64,000 nucleotides of DNA. It comes from JAOUFP01 sp963801505 (lineage in GTDB: Bacteria; Nitrospirota; Thermodesulfovibrionia; Thermodesulfovibrionales; UBA6898). Position numbers and translations under genes: made by a program. Numbering within the stretch: the first letter of the stretch is position 1; each line of letters opens with the position of its first letter. Of the stretch, positions 33,069 through 42,392 are shown piece by piece. The notes under the pieces are model-generated. The model made no database searches. It worked only from the letters and a program-made list of their open reading frames with translations, and had not been told where the DNA came from. The stretch is from assembly GCA_963801505.1 (NCBI GenBank), contig CAWDEY010000010.1, positions 1-64,000 on the forward strand, read 5' to 3'.

Positions 33069-34027
33069 TTGAACATTAGAAAGATATTAAGAATAATAGC
33101 ATCAGTACTGATTATTCTCCTGATCGGCTACTTTTATTCATTGGAATTCAAGAAAAACTGGGCATCTCTGCAGAATTTCAAATTGCTAATCGATCTGCGA
33201 TGTTTGATATTTTCTCTGTCTCTTTATCTGCTTTCGTATCTTCTTGAAACATATATCTGGAAGGTCTGCATTAATAAACACCTTGGACGGCATGAACTTA
33301 ATTTTATTCAAAGTATCGCTGTGGTCAACGCAAGCGGCCTTCTCAAATATTTGCCCGGCCGAATCTGGACATATACGGCGCAATTATTATGGTTGAAAAA
33401 ATATGATATTTCTAAACCTGTCATCCTTTATGTTAATTTGATTTGTATGCTTGGCTCGATTATTGTTTCATTTTACCTTGGTCTTATCTATCTGACTCTC
33501 TATACCAATTTAGTACGCACAGAACTTCTCATTCTGTCGTTTATAGCATTAATACTGTTAAATGTCGCCTATATTGCATGGAACCCGTTGTTAATGAATA
33601 AGTTTATTACGGAATAGGTCGCCTTCTCAAAAAAGAAATACAGCCGCTGAATAACTCAAGAGCACTGCTCCTTTTTATTCAGTTCATTTACATGTGCAGT
33701 TGGGCCCTCATGGGCTTCGGAGGTTACTTTTTAGCCAAAGGAATCGGATTGGATATCGCGTTTACGAGCATTTTTGCACTTCTTGCTTCAATGTCTTTAT
33801 CATGGCTCATTGGCTATTTTGCCGTAATTACCCCTGGCGGCTTAGGTGTTCGGGAAGGGGTCATGTTATTGATGTTAAACAACGTTGTAAATGTTCAAAT
33901 AGCCCTGATTTTTCCGCTTCTGTCCCGTTTGATGTATTTAGTGGCCGAAGCTCTGTTGGGACTGATGGCTTTATCCCTTGGAATTAAATTCAATGTGTTT
34001 TCTTCAAAAAAAACTACTGTCCACTGA
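33069..34027 (+). CDS. LPG-synthase/UPF0104-like membrane protein, one frameshift
   Basis: The start TTG at 33069 follows AGAGGATG. About eight membrane spans: SVLIILLIGYFYSLEF first, then NASGLLKYLPGRIWTYTAQL, the conserved block of the LPG_synthase_TM family, and after a frame change near 33615, AVITPGGLGVREGVMLLMLN. The last block (PGGLGxREG) is diagnostic. In glycan clusters such proteins are usually annotated as flippase-like or as lysylphosphatidylglycerol synthase-related without the soluble catalytic domain. Role here: possibly lipid or glycolipid translocation. Confidence 0.78.
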
Positions 34028-34104
34028 GTATTCCCTGAATTCACACTAAAGACGCAAGCCACATAATCCACTGATGATAATGCAAAGTAAGTCTTTGAGT
34101 AGTT

Positions 34105-34139
34105 GAATCATTACTAATCACTATCCACTATTAACTGCA
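34105..34139. repeat. Degenerate heptanucleotide array
   Basis: ATTACTA, ATCACTA, TCCACTA, TTAACTG follow each other in the gap before the GT2 gene. The same 7-base periodicity recurs at 45157-45190 and 45413-45446 and, in coding sequence, in the TMTC-like genes. Confidence 0.55.
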
Positions 34140-34297
34140 TTTATCGGTGCGCTGCGGTTTGGTGTTAGGTCCGCAGATTCTGGTCTTTCAGACATTTTGG
34201 CTTGCTCTTCTAAGTAATTTTGTATGATAATAAAAGCCTGCAAACAGTCACCCTGAAAAGGTATGACTGATAATAAAAAAATGAAAAACAAGGCCAT

Positions 34298-35078
34298 ATG
34301 ATTCTCGATAAGAAACTTATTGTTATAATGCCTGCCTATAATGCGGAAAAGACGCTCCGTCAGACTTATGAGGAACTTCCCCATGATTACGTGGATGAAG
34401 TAATCCTCGTCGATGACGCTTCGAGAGACGACACTGCGGTACTGGCGCAGGAATTTGGGGATTAAAACCATAATCCATCCTGAGAACAAGGGGTATGGCG
34501 GAAACCAGAAGACCTGTTACAGCGAGGCGCTCAGACATGGCGCAGATATTGTCGTGATGGTGCATCCCGACTATCAGTATTCCCCCCGGCTTGTAACTGC
34601 TATGGCTTCGATGATCGCCTCGGGACATTATGACGTTGTGCTTGGATCAAGAATACTCGGAGGCACGGCTCTGAAAGGTGGGATGCCTTTGTACAAATAT
34701 ATTGCAAACAGGCTTCTGACCCTCATTGAAAATATTGCCCTCGGCGTCAAGCTGTCGGAATATCATACCGGGTTCCGGGCGTTCACCCGCGAGGTGCTTG
34801 AGACCTTGCCGCTCGAGGAGAACTCCGATGATTTTGTCTTTGACAGCGAGATGCTGGTCCAGACCGTTTATTTCGGCTTCAGGATCGGAGAACTGAGTTG
34901 TCCCACGAGATACTTTAAGGAGGCGTCCTCCATAAACTTCAGCAGGAGCGTAAAATACGGATTCGGGGTGCTGGCTTCCATAATTAAATACCTGTTAAGC
35001 AGATATGGGGTCAAGAGGTTCAGTATTTTCAGCAAAGAAGGGGCAAAACTTTCGACAGCTGAAAAGAAAAAAAGTTAA
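34298..35078 (+). CDS. GT2 family glycosyltransferase, one frameshift
   Basis: The ATG at 34298 gives MILDKKLIVIMPAYNAEKTL and VILVDDASRDDT, the GT-A nucleotide-sugar motifs. At the GGGG run near 34459 one extra G breaks the frame; after it IHPENKGYGGNQKTCYSEAL, VMVHPDYQYSPRL and GFRAFTREVLETLP follow, typical of polyprenyl-phosphate or cell-wall GT2 enzymes. About 260 residues, no C-terminal membrane helices. A truncated relic of this gene's first 95 bases is found at 39306. Its sugar is unknown. Confidence 0.82.
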
Positions 35079-35137
35079 ATGGACAGATGCCATATTCTCA
35101 GTGGCCTTGCAACGTCATCAGAGAGCGAGCGTGATGT

Positions 35138-35891
35138 ATGAGTGACATGCAAACAGGACCAGTCATGCAACAAACTCCCCATCTTTCGATAATTATTCCT
35201 GCGCTTAATGAAGCTGAGAGACTGCCTGAGACATTAAAACGAATAGTTGCATTTGCAAAAGCCCAGAGTTTTATCACTGAAGTGATAGTTGTTGATAACC
35301 TGAGCACCGACGCGACAAAGGACATTATCATGGATTACCATTCACGATATCCGTTCATCAAGTACAGTTGGGGGACAACACGCGGCAAGGGGGCAGCCGT
35401 AAAGACCGGTATGCTGGCCGGGCAGGGAGACTACCTGCTTATCTGTGATGCGGACCTGGCTGTGCCAATAGAGGAAATCTGCAAATTTCTCCCTCCTCAG
35501 CTTCAGAATTATGATATTGCGATAGGGTCCCGTGAAACAGAGGGAGCAAGGCGTTTTGACGAGCCATTCCTCAGGCACCTCATGGGACGTGTTTTCAACT
35601 TCATCGTTAGGATATTAGCTCCTTCCCGGACTTCACGACACGCAATGCGGTTTTAAATGTTTCCGGCGCGATACCGCGCATGAACTCTTTTCGCTCAGCA
35701 GTATCAATGGCTGGAGTTTTGATGTGGAGATTCTCTACATCGCACGGTTAAAAGGATACCGTATTGTCGAAATGCCAGTGAACTGGTATTACGGTGAAAA
35801 GAGTAAAGTAAGTCCTGCCAGGGATACCTGGCCCATGCTGAAAGAAGTCCTCGAGATAAGAAAAAATTGGGGAAAGAACAATTGCAAGTAA
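35138..35891 (+). CDS. GT2 family glycosyltransferase (DPM/ALG5-like), one frameshift
   Basis: Start ATG at 35138 (next in-frame Met at 35147). HLSIIIPALNEAERLPETLK, VIVVDNLSTDATKD and DADLAVPIEEI are the family 2 motifs; GAAVKTGMLAGQGDY lies between them. After a frame change near 35625 the frame continues with DTQCGFKCFRRDTAHELFSL and GWSFDVEILYIARLKGY, which is the ALG5-like C-terminal motif (QCGFK), ending in KEVLEIRKNWGKNNCK. Probably a polyprenyl-phosphate glucosyl- or mannosyltransferase providing donor sugar for GT-C enzymes. Confidence 0.82.
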
Positions 35892-35989
35892 AAGAAGGAG
35901 TGCCCTGCAGGCAAGTATATTGAAAAGAAGGGTCAACCCGGGGCGCTCACTTCAGGGGAAATATATAAATATCGACTTAATAGCAAAAA

Positions 35990-36192
35990 ACGGTGTCCGA
36001 AAATAGCAATTAATGCAACATTAATAAAGGGATAGTCATCACACTTACAACGAGGTGTAGAATTTGCAATAAATGTCCGTCCTGTGATTCTTAATAAAAC
36101 AAAGGAGAGAGGGCCTGGACCAGGCATCCAAGAGATCTTTGAGCTTTCTATAAGCGAAGTCTTGTAAGTGATAAAACTAAAAACGGACACCG
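35990..36192. mobile_element. Possible non-autonomous element bounded by CGGTGTCCG inverted repeats
   Basis: CGGTGTCCG at 35990-35998 and CGGACACCG at 36184-36192 form a 9-bp perfect terminal inverted pair about 200 bases apart, each flanked by A-rich sequence. The interior has no convincing gene. Size and structure would fit a MITE or an IS remnant; no transposase is present in the window. Confidence 0.35.
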
Positions 36193-36234
36193 AAAAAAGT
36201 AATGATGCGGCAATTCTGGAGCAGTCTGCTCGGC

Positions 36235-36268
36235 AGTGTCTCAGTTTGAAAATTCAAACTGAGACACT
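36235..36268. repeat. 34-base perfect palindrome
   Basis: AGTGTCTCAGTTTGAA, two A, then TTCAAACTGAGACACT: a 16-bp perfect inverted repeat with a 2-base centre. It lies in a 530-base gene-free stretch (35892-36422) between a glycosyltransferase and the convergent beta-propeller gene. Cruciform-forming site, IS end or operator are possible. Confidence 0.8.
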
Positions 36269-36397
36269 ACCGTCTGCTCAAGGAGTTTGTTTTCAAAATT
36301 TTTTGCCATTGTCCCGAAAATGGTCGCTATAAGTTATGCCAATAGTCCATAACGATCCCCGTTTCCACGTGAATCCATTATTTTAAAAAACTTTTTC

Positions 36398-36414
36398 GGC
36401 TCAGAATATGAGCC
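36398..36414 (-). terminator. Weak terminator of the beta-propeller gene
   Basis: Eight bases after the stop codon, on the minus strand, GGCTCA TATTC TGAGCC forms a 6-bp stem followed by GAAAAAGTTTTTT. The T-run is displaced from the stem, so efficiency is uncertain. Confidence 0.4.
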
Positions 36415-36422
36415 AAGAGAAA

Positions 36423-38210
36423 TTATCTGCCTATCGTCTCTTTCACTTCAGGCAGAGATTCGGATTGCATGATCGTCTTGCCCACCGCCACCACGGAACG
36501 GTCGCTCCCACAGGCAATGCTCCAAAAGCCGTCCGCATCTTCGATCATCTGGACAGACCACTTTTCCCCATCGGTTGAGAAAAAAACCGTATTGGAGGCC
36601 CTCTTCTTTGTCTCCATTTTCTCGGAAATGCCGGCAGTCAAATATATGTCACCGCAGTAGATAACTCCGGTAAAGACATTCGGCGTGGCAGAAGAAGTCA
36701 GTTTCCACTTCACGCCATCATCTGACTTCAATATGATGCCTGATTCACCTGCGGCAACAAACCCTTTCCCTCCATATGCGACCCCATATAGGGTATTTCC
36801 GATTACCTGCCGTACTCCGGAATCACGCGGTGTCCATTCCAGACCGTTTAAAGAGGTCAGAATTGTTCCCTGCCCTCCTACCGCCACATAACCCTTGTCT
36901 CCGAATGCCACGCCTTTCAGGTCAACGTTTGTCCCTGATTTCCTTGCCGTCCATTCGGAACCATCCTCAGACGCTAAAACAGTCCCTGTGGCACCCACCG
37001 CGATAAAACCCTTTGAGTCATATACAATGCCGGAGAGGTCGTCTTTTGTTCCTGCTTTCCTCTCCGTCCATTCCGAACCGTTAGCTGACGTCAAAATAGT
37101 CCCCTTCTTGCCGACTGCAACATATTGTCCTCCTCCGTAAGCTACAGCATAAAGTCCGCTCCCGGTACTTGAAGAAGCGCTCGTCCAGACCGCCCCGTCG
37201 CCTGAGCTTATAACGCCGCCCTTGTCTCCCACGGCAACGAAACGCCCGCCGCCATATGCCAGCCCGCGGAGAAGGGAGATGGATGTTGAAGTCACTGCCC
37301 TGAATTTTGACAGGTCCGATGATACCATTATCCTGTTGAAACCTCCCGCAACAACAAAAGTTCCTCTGCCGTATGCCGCAGCCTGAAGCGGCACGGAGCT
37401 GTCGGAGGATACCTGTAGCCAGGCCTTTCCATCTCGCGAGGTTATTATCGCTCCGTTATCGCCGAAACCAACAAAAAAGTCGGCAACGTAGATAATCCCT
37501 TTCAGCCATGTATTTATTCCGGTATTGTTTAGTGTCCACTGTTCCCCGTCCTTTGAAACCAGCACACTCCCCCTCCCACCAGCGGCGACAAAGATGCCGT
37601 TTCCGAATGTCACTCCCTTCAGGCTGTAGTTAAACCCCGTGTCTTTTTTCTGCCATTTTGCTCCGTCTTTGGACACAAGCATGACGCCGCCGTCTCCCGC
37701 GGCAAAGAACCTTCCGTCGACAAAGGTAACATTCCTCAGTCCAATGGGGACGTCGGCATCGACCGCCTTCCATGTGAGGCCGTCGGATGATCTCAAAATG
37801 GCCCCCTTCAGCCCTACTGCCACATATACATCGCTGCCATATGCCACGCCTTCGAGCATTCCGGAATGCCCCGAAGCCTGCGGGAGCCATTTTTTGCCGT
37901 CCTCGGAAAAAAGTATGGTCCCGTTGTCGCCTACAGCCGCAAAGCCGTCCTTTCCATGAACAACCGCCCGTAGTGTCACGTCCGAACCCGATTCGGAGAG
38001 AGACCATTTGGCGCCCTCAGTAGACGTCAGTATACTTCCGTTCTGTCCGACCGCAACAAACATTTCATTTGCGAAAGTTACGCCATAATAGGTCAGAGGA
38101 CCCCGAACATACCACTTTACCGGAAAAGTACCTGCCATACCGGAAGAAAAGAGGACCCCCGTAATAAACAGTGCACAGACAATGTATCCAAACCACTTTT
38201 TTATGATCAT
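36423..38210 (-). CDS. Secreted Ycf48/BNR-like beta-propeller repeat protein
   Basis: A 595-residue protein. The ATG at 38208-38210 has GGAGGAG just upstream and is followed by a signal peptide (MIIKKWFGYIVCALFITG), so I prefer it to an upstream in-frame ATG at 38300. The mature part consists of about thirteen repeats of roughly 40 residues, consensus LRGVAYGxGxFVAVGDxGxI followed by TSxDGxxW. This is a Ycf48-like/BNR-type propeller, unusually long, possibly two propellers. It is paralogous to the broken gene at 1-846 and shares its order of motifs from PLTYYGVTF onwards. Likely periplasmic or outer-surface binding protein; the ligand is unknown. Confidence 0.85.
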   Translation of the reverse strand: MIIKKWFGYIVCALFITGVLFSSGMAGTFPVKWYVRGPLTYYGVTFANEMFVAVGQNGSILTSTEGAKWSLSESGSDVTLRAVVHGKDGFAAVGDNGTILFSEDGKKWLPQASGHSGMLEGVAYGSDVYVAVGLKGAILRSSDGLTWKAVDADVPIGLRNVTFVDGRFFAAGDGGVMLVSKDGAKWQKKDTGFNYSLKGVTFGNGIFVAAGGRGSVLVSKDGEQWTLNNTGINTWLKGIIYVADFFVGFGDNGAIITSRDGKAWLQVSSDSSVPLQAAAYGRGTFVVAGGFNRIMVSSDLSKFRAVTSTSISLLRGLAYGGGRFVAVGDKGGVISSGDGAVWTSASSSTGSGLYAVAYGGGQYVAVGKKGTILTSANGSEWTERKAGTKDDLSGIVYDSKGFIAVGATGTVLASEDGSEWTARKSGTNVDLKGVAFGDKGYVAVGGQGTILTSLNGLEWTPRDSGVRQVIGNTLYGVAYGGKGFVAAGESGIILKSDDGVKWKLTSSATPNVFTGVIYCGDIYLTAGISEKMETKKRASNTVFFSTDGEKWSVQMIEDADGFWSIACGSDRSVVAVGKTIMQSESLPEVKETIGR

Positions 38211-38486
38211 AATTGCTCCTCCCATATCAGTTTGCCCGACCGGAAAAGGGATTTTACTTCCTGACTCCGGCTGTACACTATGACGAGTATTACACTTCAA
38301 GGCTACATTATTTTAAAAATTATCTAAAGTTTTTTTCAACATAAAGAAAGATCAGTCTGGCATTTTAACAGCTCAGTTATGGATATAAGACCGTCGCTGA
38401 AAGGCCACAAATTCAGCATATATTATTGTTGCTGACATCGGCGTTATGCTATACTTTAACGTTCTTATCACGTAAAGGAGGAGAAA

Positions 38487-39266
38487 ATGTACAGTTTATC
38501 AAGAATATACCTTACCTTTATTTCACTGTTAATCGCATTCAGCCTTTTTTTGCCTGCATGCAACAGGCAAAAAGACGAAAGCAAGCAAAAGGGGCTGATG
38601 CCTCCGGAGCATGCAAAAATAATCGAGAAATACCGGGAAAGCTTAAATAAATCGAAGAACATTAATGTGGCAAAGGTAAACGGAGTCGCGATCTCCATGT
38701 ATAACCTTGTTGCTGAGATGAACACTATCACGCCGCAGTACCTTAAACCCGGGCAGGCAAAGGACCCTGAGCTCGAAAAGAAAATCCAAAAAGAAGCATT
38801 GGACAGATTGATCTATCGTGAATTGGCTGACCAGGAGGCAATAAGTCAGGGACTCAAGGTTGATCCGGCTATGATTGCTGCTGAACTACAAAAGATGAAG
38901 ACCCCCCTAAAGACAGAAGATGCTTACAGACAGAAACTCGCCAATTCGGGCCTGACGGAAGAGGACCTCAAAAAACAGATCGAAAGGAACATCCTGGTTG
39001 ACATGATTATCCAAAAAGAGATTTTCGATAAAGTACATGTTGATCCGGAACTGGTTAAAAAGACCTATGCAAGGGAAAAGGGCTCTTATAAAGGGCCTTC
39101 GGGCAAGATAATGAGCTTTGAGGAAGCGCGTCCGCTAATAGAGGAAAAACTGATGCGGCCGCTTGTTCAAAAGAGGGAAGATCAATGGGTGGATGGATTA
39201 AGAAAGGCCGCGAAAATTGAGATTACAACGGACAAATCCGCCATGGGGATCCACAGCGTCAACTGA
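38487..39266 (+). CDS. SurA-N-like chaperone lipoprotein without a PPIase domain
   Basis: The start ATG at 38487 follows AAAGGAGG by 6 bases. Lipobox LPAC (Cys25) after a hydrophobic signal. NVAKVNGVAISMYNLVAEMN begins the SurA N-terminal fold, then YRELADQEAISQGLKVDPAM and LKKQIERNILVDMIIQKEIF are its helices. The usual parvulin domain between this region and the C-terminal helix is missing; the protein closes with EARPLIEEKLMRPLVQKRED. Length 259. It should act as a periplasmic outer-membrane-protein chaperone or secretion helper without isomerase activity. Confidence 0.82.
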   Translation: MYSLSRIYLTFISLLIAFSLFLPACNRQKDESKQKGLMPPEHAKIIEKYRESLNKSKNINVAKVNGVAISMYNLVAEMNTITPQYLKPGQAKDPELEKKIQKEALDRLIYRELADQEAISQGLKVDPAMIAAELQKMKTPLKTEDAYRQKLANSGLTEEDLKKQIERNILVDMIIQKEIFDKVHVDPELVKKTYAREKGSYKGPSGKIMSFEEARPLIEEKLMRPLVQKREDQWVDGLRKAAKIEITTDKSAMGIHSVN

Positions 39267-39305
39267 GAAGACAGAGCTGGCGTTAAGACAATCACCTAAC
39301 GACAG

Positions 39306-39523
39306 ATGATTCTCGATAAGAAACTTATTATTATAATGCCTGCTTATAATGCGGAAAAGACGCTCCGTCAGGCTTATGAGGAACTTCTCCATGAGATACG
39401 CAAGTCCTCGAGATAAGAAAAAATTGGGGAAAGAACAATTGCGAGTAGAAGAAGGACTGCCCTGCAGGCAGGTATATTGAAAAGACGGGTCAACCCGGGG
39501 CGCTCACTTCAGGGGAAATATAA
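39306..39523 (+). pseudogene. Relic of a duplicated GT2 gene pair with a large internal deletion
   Basis: The first 95 bases (39306-39400) repeat the beginning of the GT2 gene at 34298 almost exactly, including MILDKKLIIIMPAYNAEKTL. The sequence then jumps directly to a near copy of 35848-35965, the end of the second GT2 gene and its downstream flank (ends of both: CAACCCGGGGCGCTCACTTC). About 1.45 kb of the source is missing. This proves a past duplication of 34298-35965. Confidence 0.85.
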
Positions 39524-39542
39524 ACCTAAAAAAAGCAGAATC

Positions 39543-39664
39543 CACAGAGACGCAGAGATCACAGAGTAAAATCAAGAGTTACGGGCAGGATAGGGGCAAC
39601 CGAATTGGTCAGTCCCCCATTTGCCTCAAACCCGCGTTTTCTCAGCGTCTCTGTGCCTCCGTGG
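39543..39664. repeat. CACAGAG inverted repeat element
   Basis: CCACAGAGACGCAGAGATCA and CAGAG on the left, CTCAGCGTCTCTGTGCCTCC and GTGG on the right, about 80 bases apart. Same family as 30675, 42107 and 59564. Confidence 0.65.
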
Positions 39665-39719
39665 TGAATGAACTGCCGTTTTTAGGATAAAAGATATCCA
39701 AGAATTTAACGGCTTACAT

Positions 39720-41914
39720 CTATAATTTTTTACTTCTAAGCTTTTCATTAAGAATTTCAAGATTGTTGCGCGCCTCAGCATTATCAGGATTGAGCACTTA
39801 CCGCAGTTTGAAATTCTCTTATCGCCTCATCCAGACGACCCTGCTTATAATAAACTGCTCCAAGATTGTTGTGCGCCTCAGCATAATCGGGTTTGAGTCT
39901 TGCCGCAGTTTGATATTCTCTTATCGCCTCATCCAGGCGACCCTGCCGGTCATAAACTCTTCCAACATTATAATGCGCCATATTATTATCAGGATTGAGC
40001 TTTGCCGCAGCTTGATATTCTCTTATTGCCTCATCCAGGCGACCCTGCCGGTCGTAAATTACCCCCAGATTGTTGCGCACCTCATCATTATCAGGATTGA
40101 GCCTTGCCGCAGCCTGATATTCTCTTATTGCCTCGTCCAGGCGACCCTGCTTATAATAAAACATTCCAAGATTGTTATGCGCCTTAGCAGAATCCGGGCT
40201 TAGCCTTAAGACAGCCTGATATTCTCTTATTGCCTCATCCAGGCGCCCCTGCCGGTCATAAATTACCCCCAGATTGTTGTGCGCCTCAGCATAATCAGGA
40301 TTGAGCCTTATAGCAGCTTGATATTCTCTCATTGCCTCATCCAGGCGACCCTGTTTGCCATATATTTCACCCACTTGATAGTGAGGGCGGGCTTTGTCGG
40401 GACTCTTATTTACAACATCCTCCCACAAACTCGCGCCATCTTTCCATGTATTGTTCCTTGCGTAAGTTGTGAATGAAAGTGCCAGTGTTATCAATACGAA
40501 TATCGGGACAATACTCTTTTCCTTTTTTAGTTTGGTCGCCGCAATGAATATGCCTGCCGTTATCGCGGTAAAAAAACCTGCGAGAGGGAAGATAGACTCG
40601 GTGCTCAAAAATCACGTCGACAATGGGTATGAAGCTGGACTCAACCGAAAGGGTGATGAAAAACCAGAGGATCCCAAAACCAATGAGTCTATGATAAGGC
40701 GCAAGTTCAGGGTCCTTCATCCTCCGGGCATGTGAGGAAGACAGCAGATATACCCCCAGCCCAAAGAGCGATAATAGAAACACAAAAGAGAGAAATACAG
40801 AAGGTGTAAACAAAGAATGGTATATCGGGTAATCATAATCAAGGTTCTGGTTTACAGGCACAAATATAAGCCGGATATATGTGGTAACTACCCGCATCTC
40901 GGTCATCAGATAATCCCAGCGCGGAACAGCGCTCTGGACCCTTGTATTTTCACTCAGATCAGAAAGTAGCTCCCCAAGCGGTCTGCCACTGTGCATGACA
41001 CTGATGGGGACTATTATCAGTGTAAGTGCGACCGGCAGAAGGAAAAGGAGCTTCTTCTTTAGCGGAGCTGCAAAAAAAGTAACCTCGTAGAGGATTATCA
41101 ATAACGGAAGGGTGAACGCTATTTCCTTTGTCTTCATCGCCAAAACAGCAGAGATAAGCGCCAAAACGTAGCTTACCAGCTTGCCGGCCTGCCGGCTTGC
41201 CAGCCGTCCGTTTATATAGAGCACCAGCGACAGGAGGCAGAACAATGTTGCAAGTGATGCTAACCTCTGAACAACATACGTTACCGCCTGGGTCTGAAGC
41301 GGATGTGAAACAAAAAGGAGGGCGGAAAAAAGCGCGACAAAGGCAGGGGTTGGGGGTTGGGGATTGGGGATTGGTGACTGCGGCCCATAAACAGCCGCCG
41401 GACCGCCGGTCCCAGGGTTTTGTTTTCCCTGACCGGTCCCTAACCCCTGGTCCCTAATCCCGGCTTTATTGAAATAAGGTGTTTTAAAGGTTAGCTGCAC
41501 AAAAAAATAGACAAGCACTGCATTTGCAATATGAATAAAAAGGTTCGTAAGGTGATACCCCTCAACATCGACACCCCCAAATTTATAGTTAAGTGCAAAG
41601 GAAAGATAACCGACAAAACGACGGGGATTATATTGATCTGGAGGAAAAGCATGTCCTTTCAGGGCCAGAAGCAAGTTATTGAGGTCCCTTATCATCTGAT
41701 TGCCCTTTATCTGATAGACATCGTCAAACACAAAAGGGACATGAAAGGTATTTGAGTAGGCAATGAAGCCGATAACTGCGATAAGGAGAAGATGGAGATA
41801 GGTATTCATGGCATACGCTGGAAGGTATGCATATTTAATTTCTCCGGGGAAACCAGTTAAATCCCCCTTTTGAGGTTCCCTGTTTTGTTTCTTCTTATTT
41901 GACGCTTTTCCCAT
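39720..41914 (-). CDS. Divergent TMTC-like membrane protein with seven-TPR tail, frame broken
   Basis: An eighth family member, on the opposite strand. FVFDD (about residue 65) is the first-loop acidic motif; EGYHLTNLFIHIANAVLVYF, FVSHPLQTQAVTYVVQRLAS and MKTKEIAFTLPLLIILYEV are the bacterial TMTC-like blocks. The start may be the ATG at 41912-41914 (after GGAGCA) or an internal Met at 41811; the first 35 residues are partly repeat-derived. Frame changes near 40600 and near 39790; after the latter NPDNAEARNNLEILNEKLRS leads to the TAG at 39720. The tail has seven near-identical TPRs (GRLDEAIREYQAAARLNPDN). Probable glycosyltransferase related to, but distinct from, the array. Confidence 0.78.
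39800..40390 (-). repeat. About six 102-base TPR-coding tandem repeats
   Basis: Units such as CTTATCGCCTCATCCAGGCG recur every 102 bases with high nucleotide identity. They encode the TPR tail of the minus-strand TMTC-like protein and suggest recent expansion or homogenisation. Confidence 0.8.
41343..41462 (-). repeat. Coding heptanucleotide arrays in the loop of the divergent TMTC-like gene
   Basis: On the plus strand GGGGTTG, GGGGTTG, GGGATTG, GGGATTG, GTGACTG follow each other, and further on GGTCCCT, AACCCCT, GGTCCCT, AATCCCG. Both have a 7-base period. They encode a Pro/Gly-rich insert between a membrane span and the FVALFSALLFVSHPLQ block, exactly the loop that holds ATTCACG units in the array copies. 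Confidence 0.75.
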
Positions 41915-42106
41915 AGATCATTGCTCCAGCAAGAAAACAATTTCGCACCGTCTTTTTATAATAGCTATAAACAAACACAGCGTCTGTCCGCTCATGCCTG
42001 CGGCTTTCCTTAAATAGACACTTGAGATATTTCCGACTGTATTGACGAGATATTTAGAACACTTCCCTAATGCTGCAATACAGTTTAACCTTAAAACGGA
42101 AGTTAA

Positions 42107-42238
42107 CCACAGAGAGCACAGAGGAATGGCAGTATAACAAGAGTATGCAGCATATTCAGGATTCACCTTTTGGGTGATTACTCTGTGTCCCCTTTTTCAT
42201 TTAAATATCATGATGTTTTCTCAGTGTCCTCTGTGGTA
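42107..42238. repeat. CACAGAG inverted repeat element
   Basis: CCACAGAGAGCACAGAGGAA on the left, TCAGTGTCCTCTGTGG on the right; a CTCTGTGTCC half lies between them. Fills the gap between the TMTC-like gene and the hairpin repeat at 42255. Confidence 0.6.
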
Positions 42239-42254
42239 AATGCTTTTTTTTAGT

Positions 42255-42392
42255 TTGAAGACTCCCCGCAGCAAGCCGCAGGGAATCTCAATGTAAGGTA
42301 ACTTTTTCATTATATTCGCTCGTTAACCCCGTGGCACCAACAGTAGGGGCCTTAGGCCAGACCACGGGGAATATCGCTCTCTATCCATTTAA
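42255..42392 (-). repeat. Two-hairpin dispersed repeat, copy 1 (inverted)
   Basis: About 138 bases, reverse complement of the elements at 43259, 54546 and 56049. Read on the minus strand: TTAAATGGATAG, hairpin one (CCCCGTGG ... CCACGGGG), GTTAACGAGCGAATATAATG, then hairpin two (CCCTGCGG ... CCGCGGGG-like). Hairpin one carries an extra loop module (GGCCTAAGGCCCCTACTG...). Its TTAA coincides with the stop codon of the FKBP gene. Confidence 0.85.

Noticed and set aside
35933..36190. 85-codon minus-strand open frame
   Set aside because: No ribosome site, composition unlike coding sequence, and it coincides with the inverted-repeat-bounded element.
38211..38300. Longer N-terminus of the beta-propeller protein
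   Set aside because: It would bury the signal peptide behind 30 polar residues; the ATG at 38208-38210 has a strong ribosome site.
39800..40390. Regular 102-base repeats and long open frames on the opposite strand
   Set aside because: The repeats encode TPRs on the minus strand; the plus-strand frames are shadows with composition of a reversed TPR.
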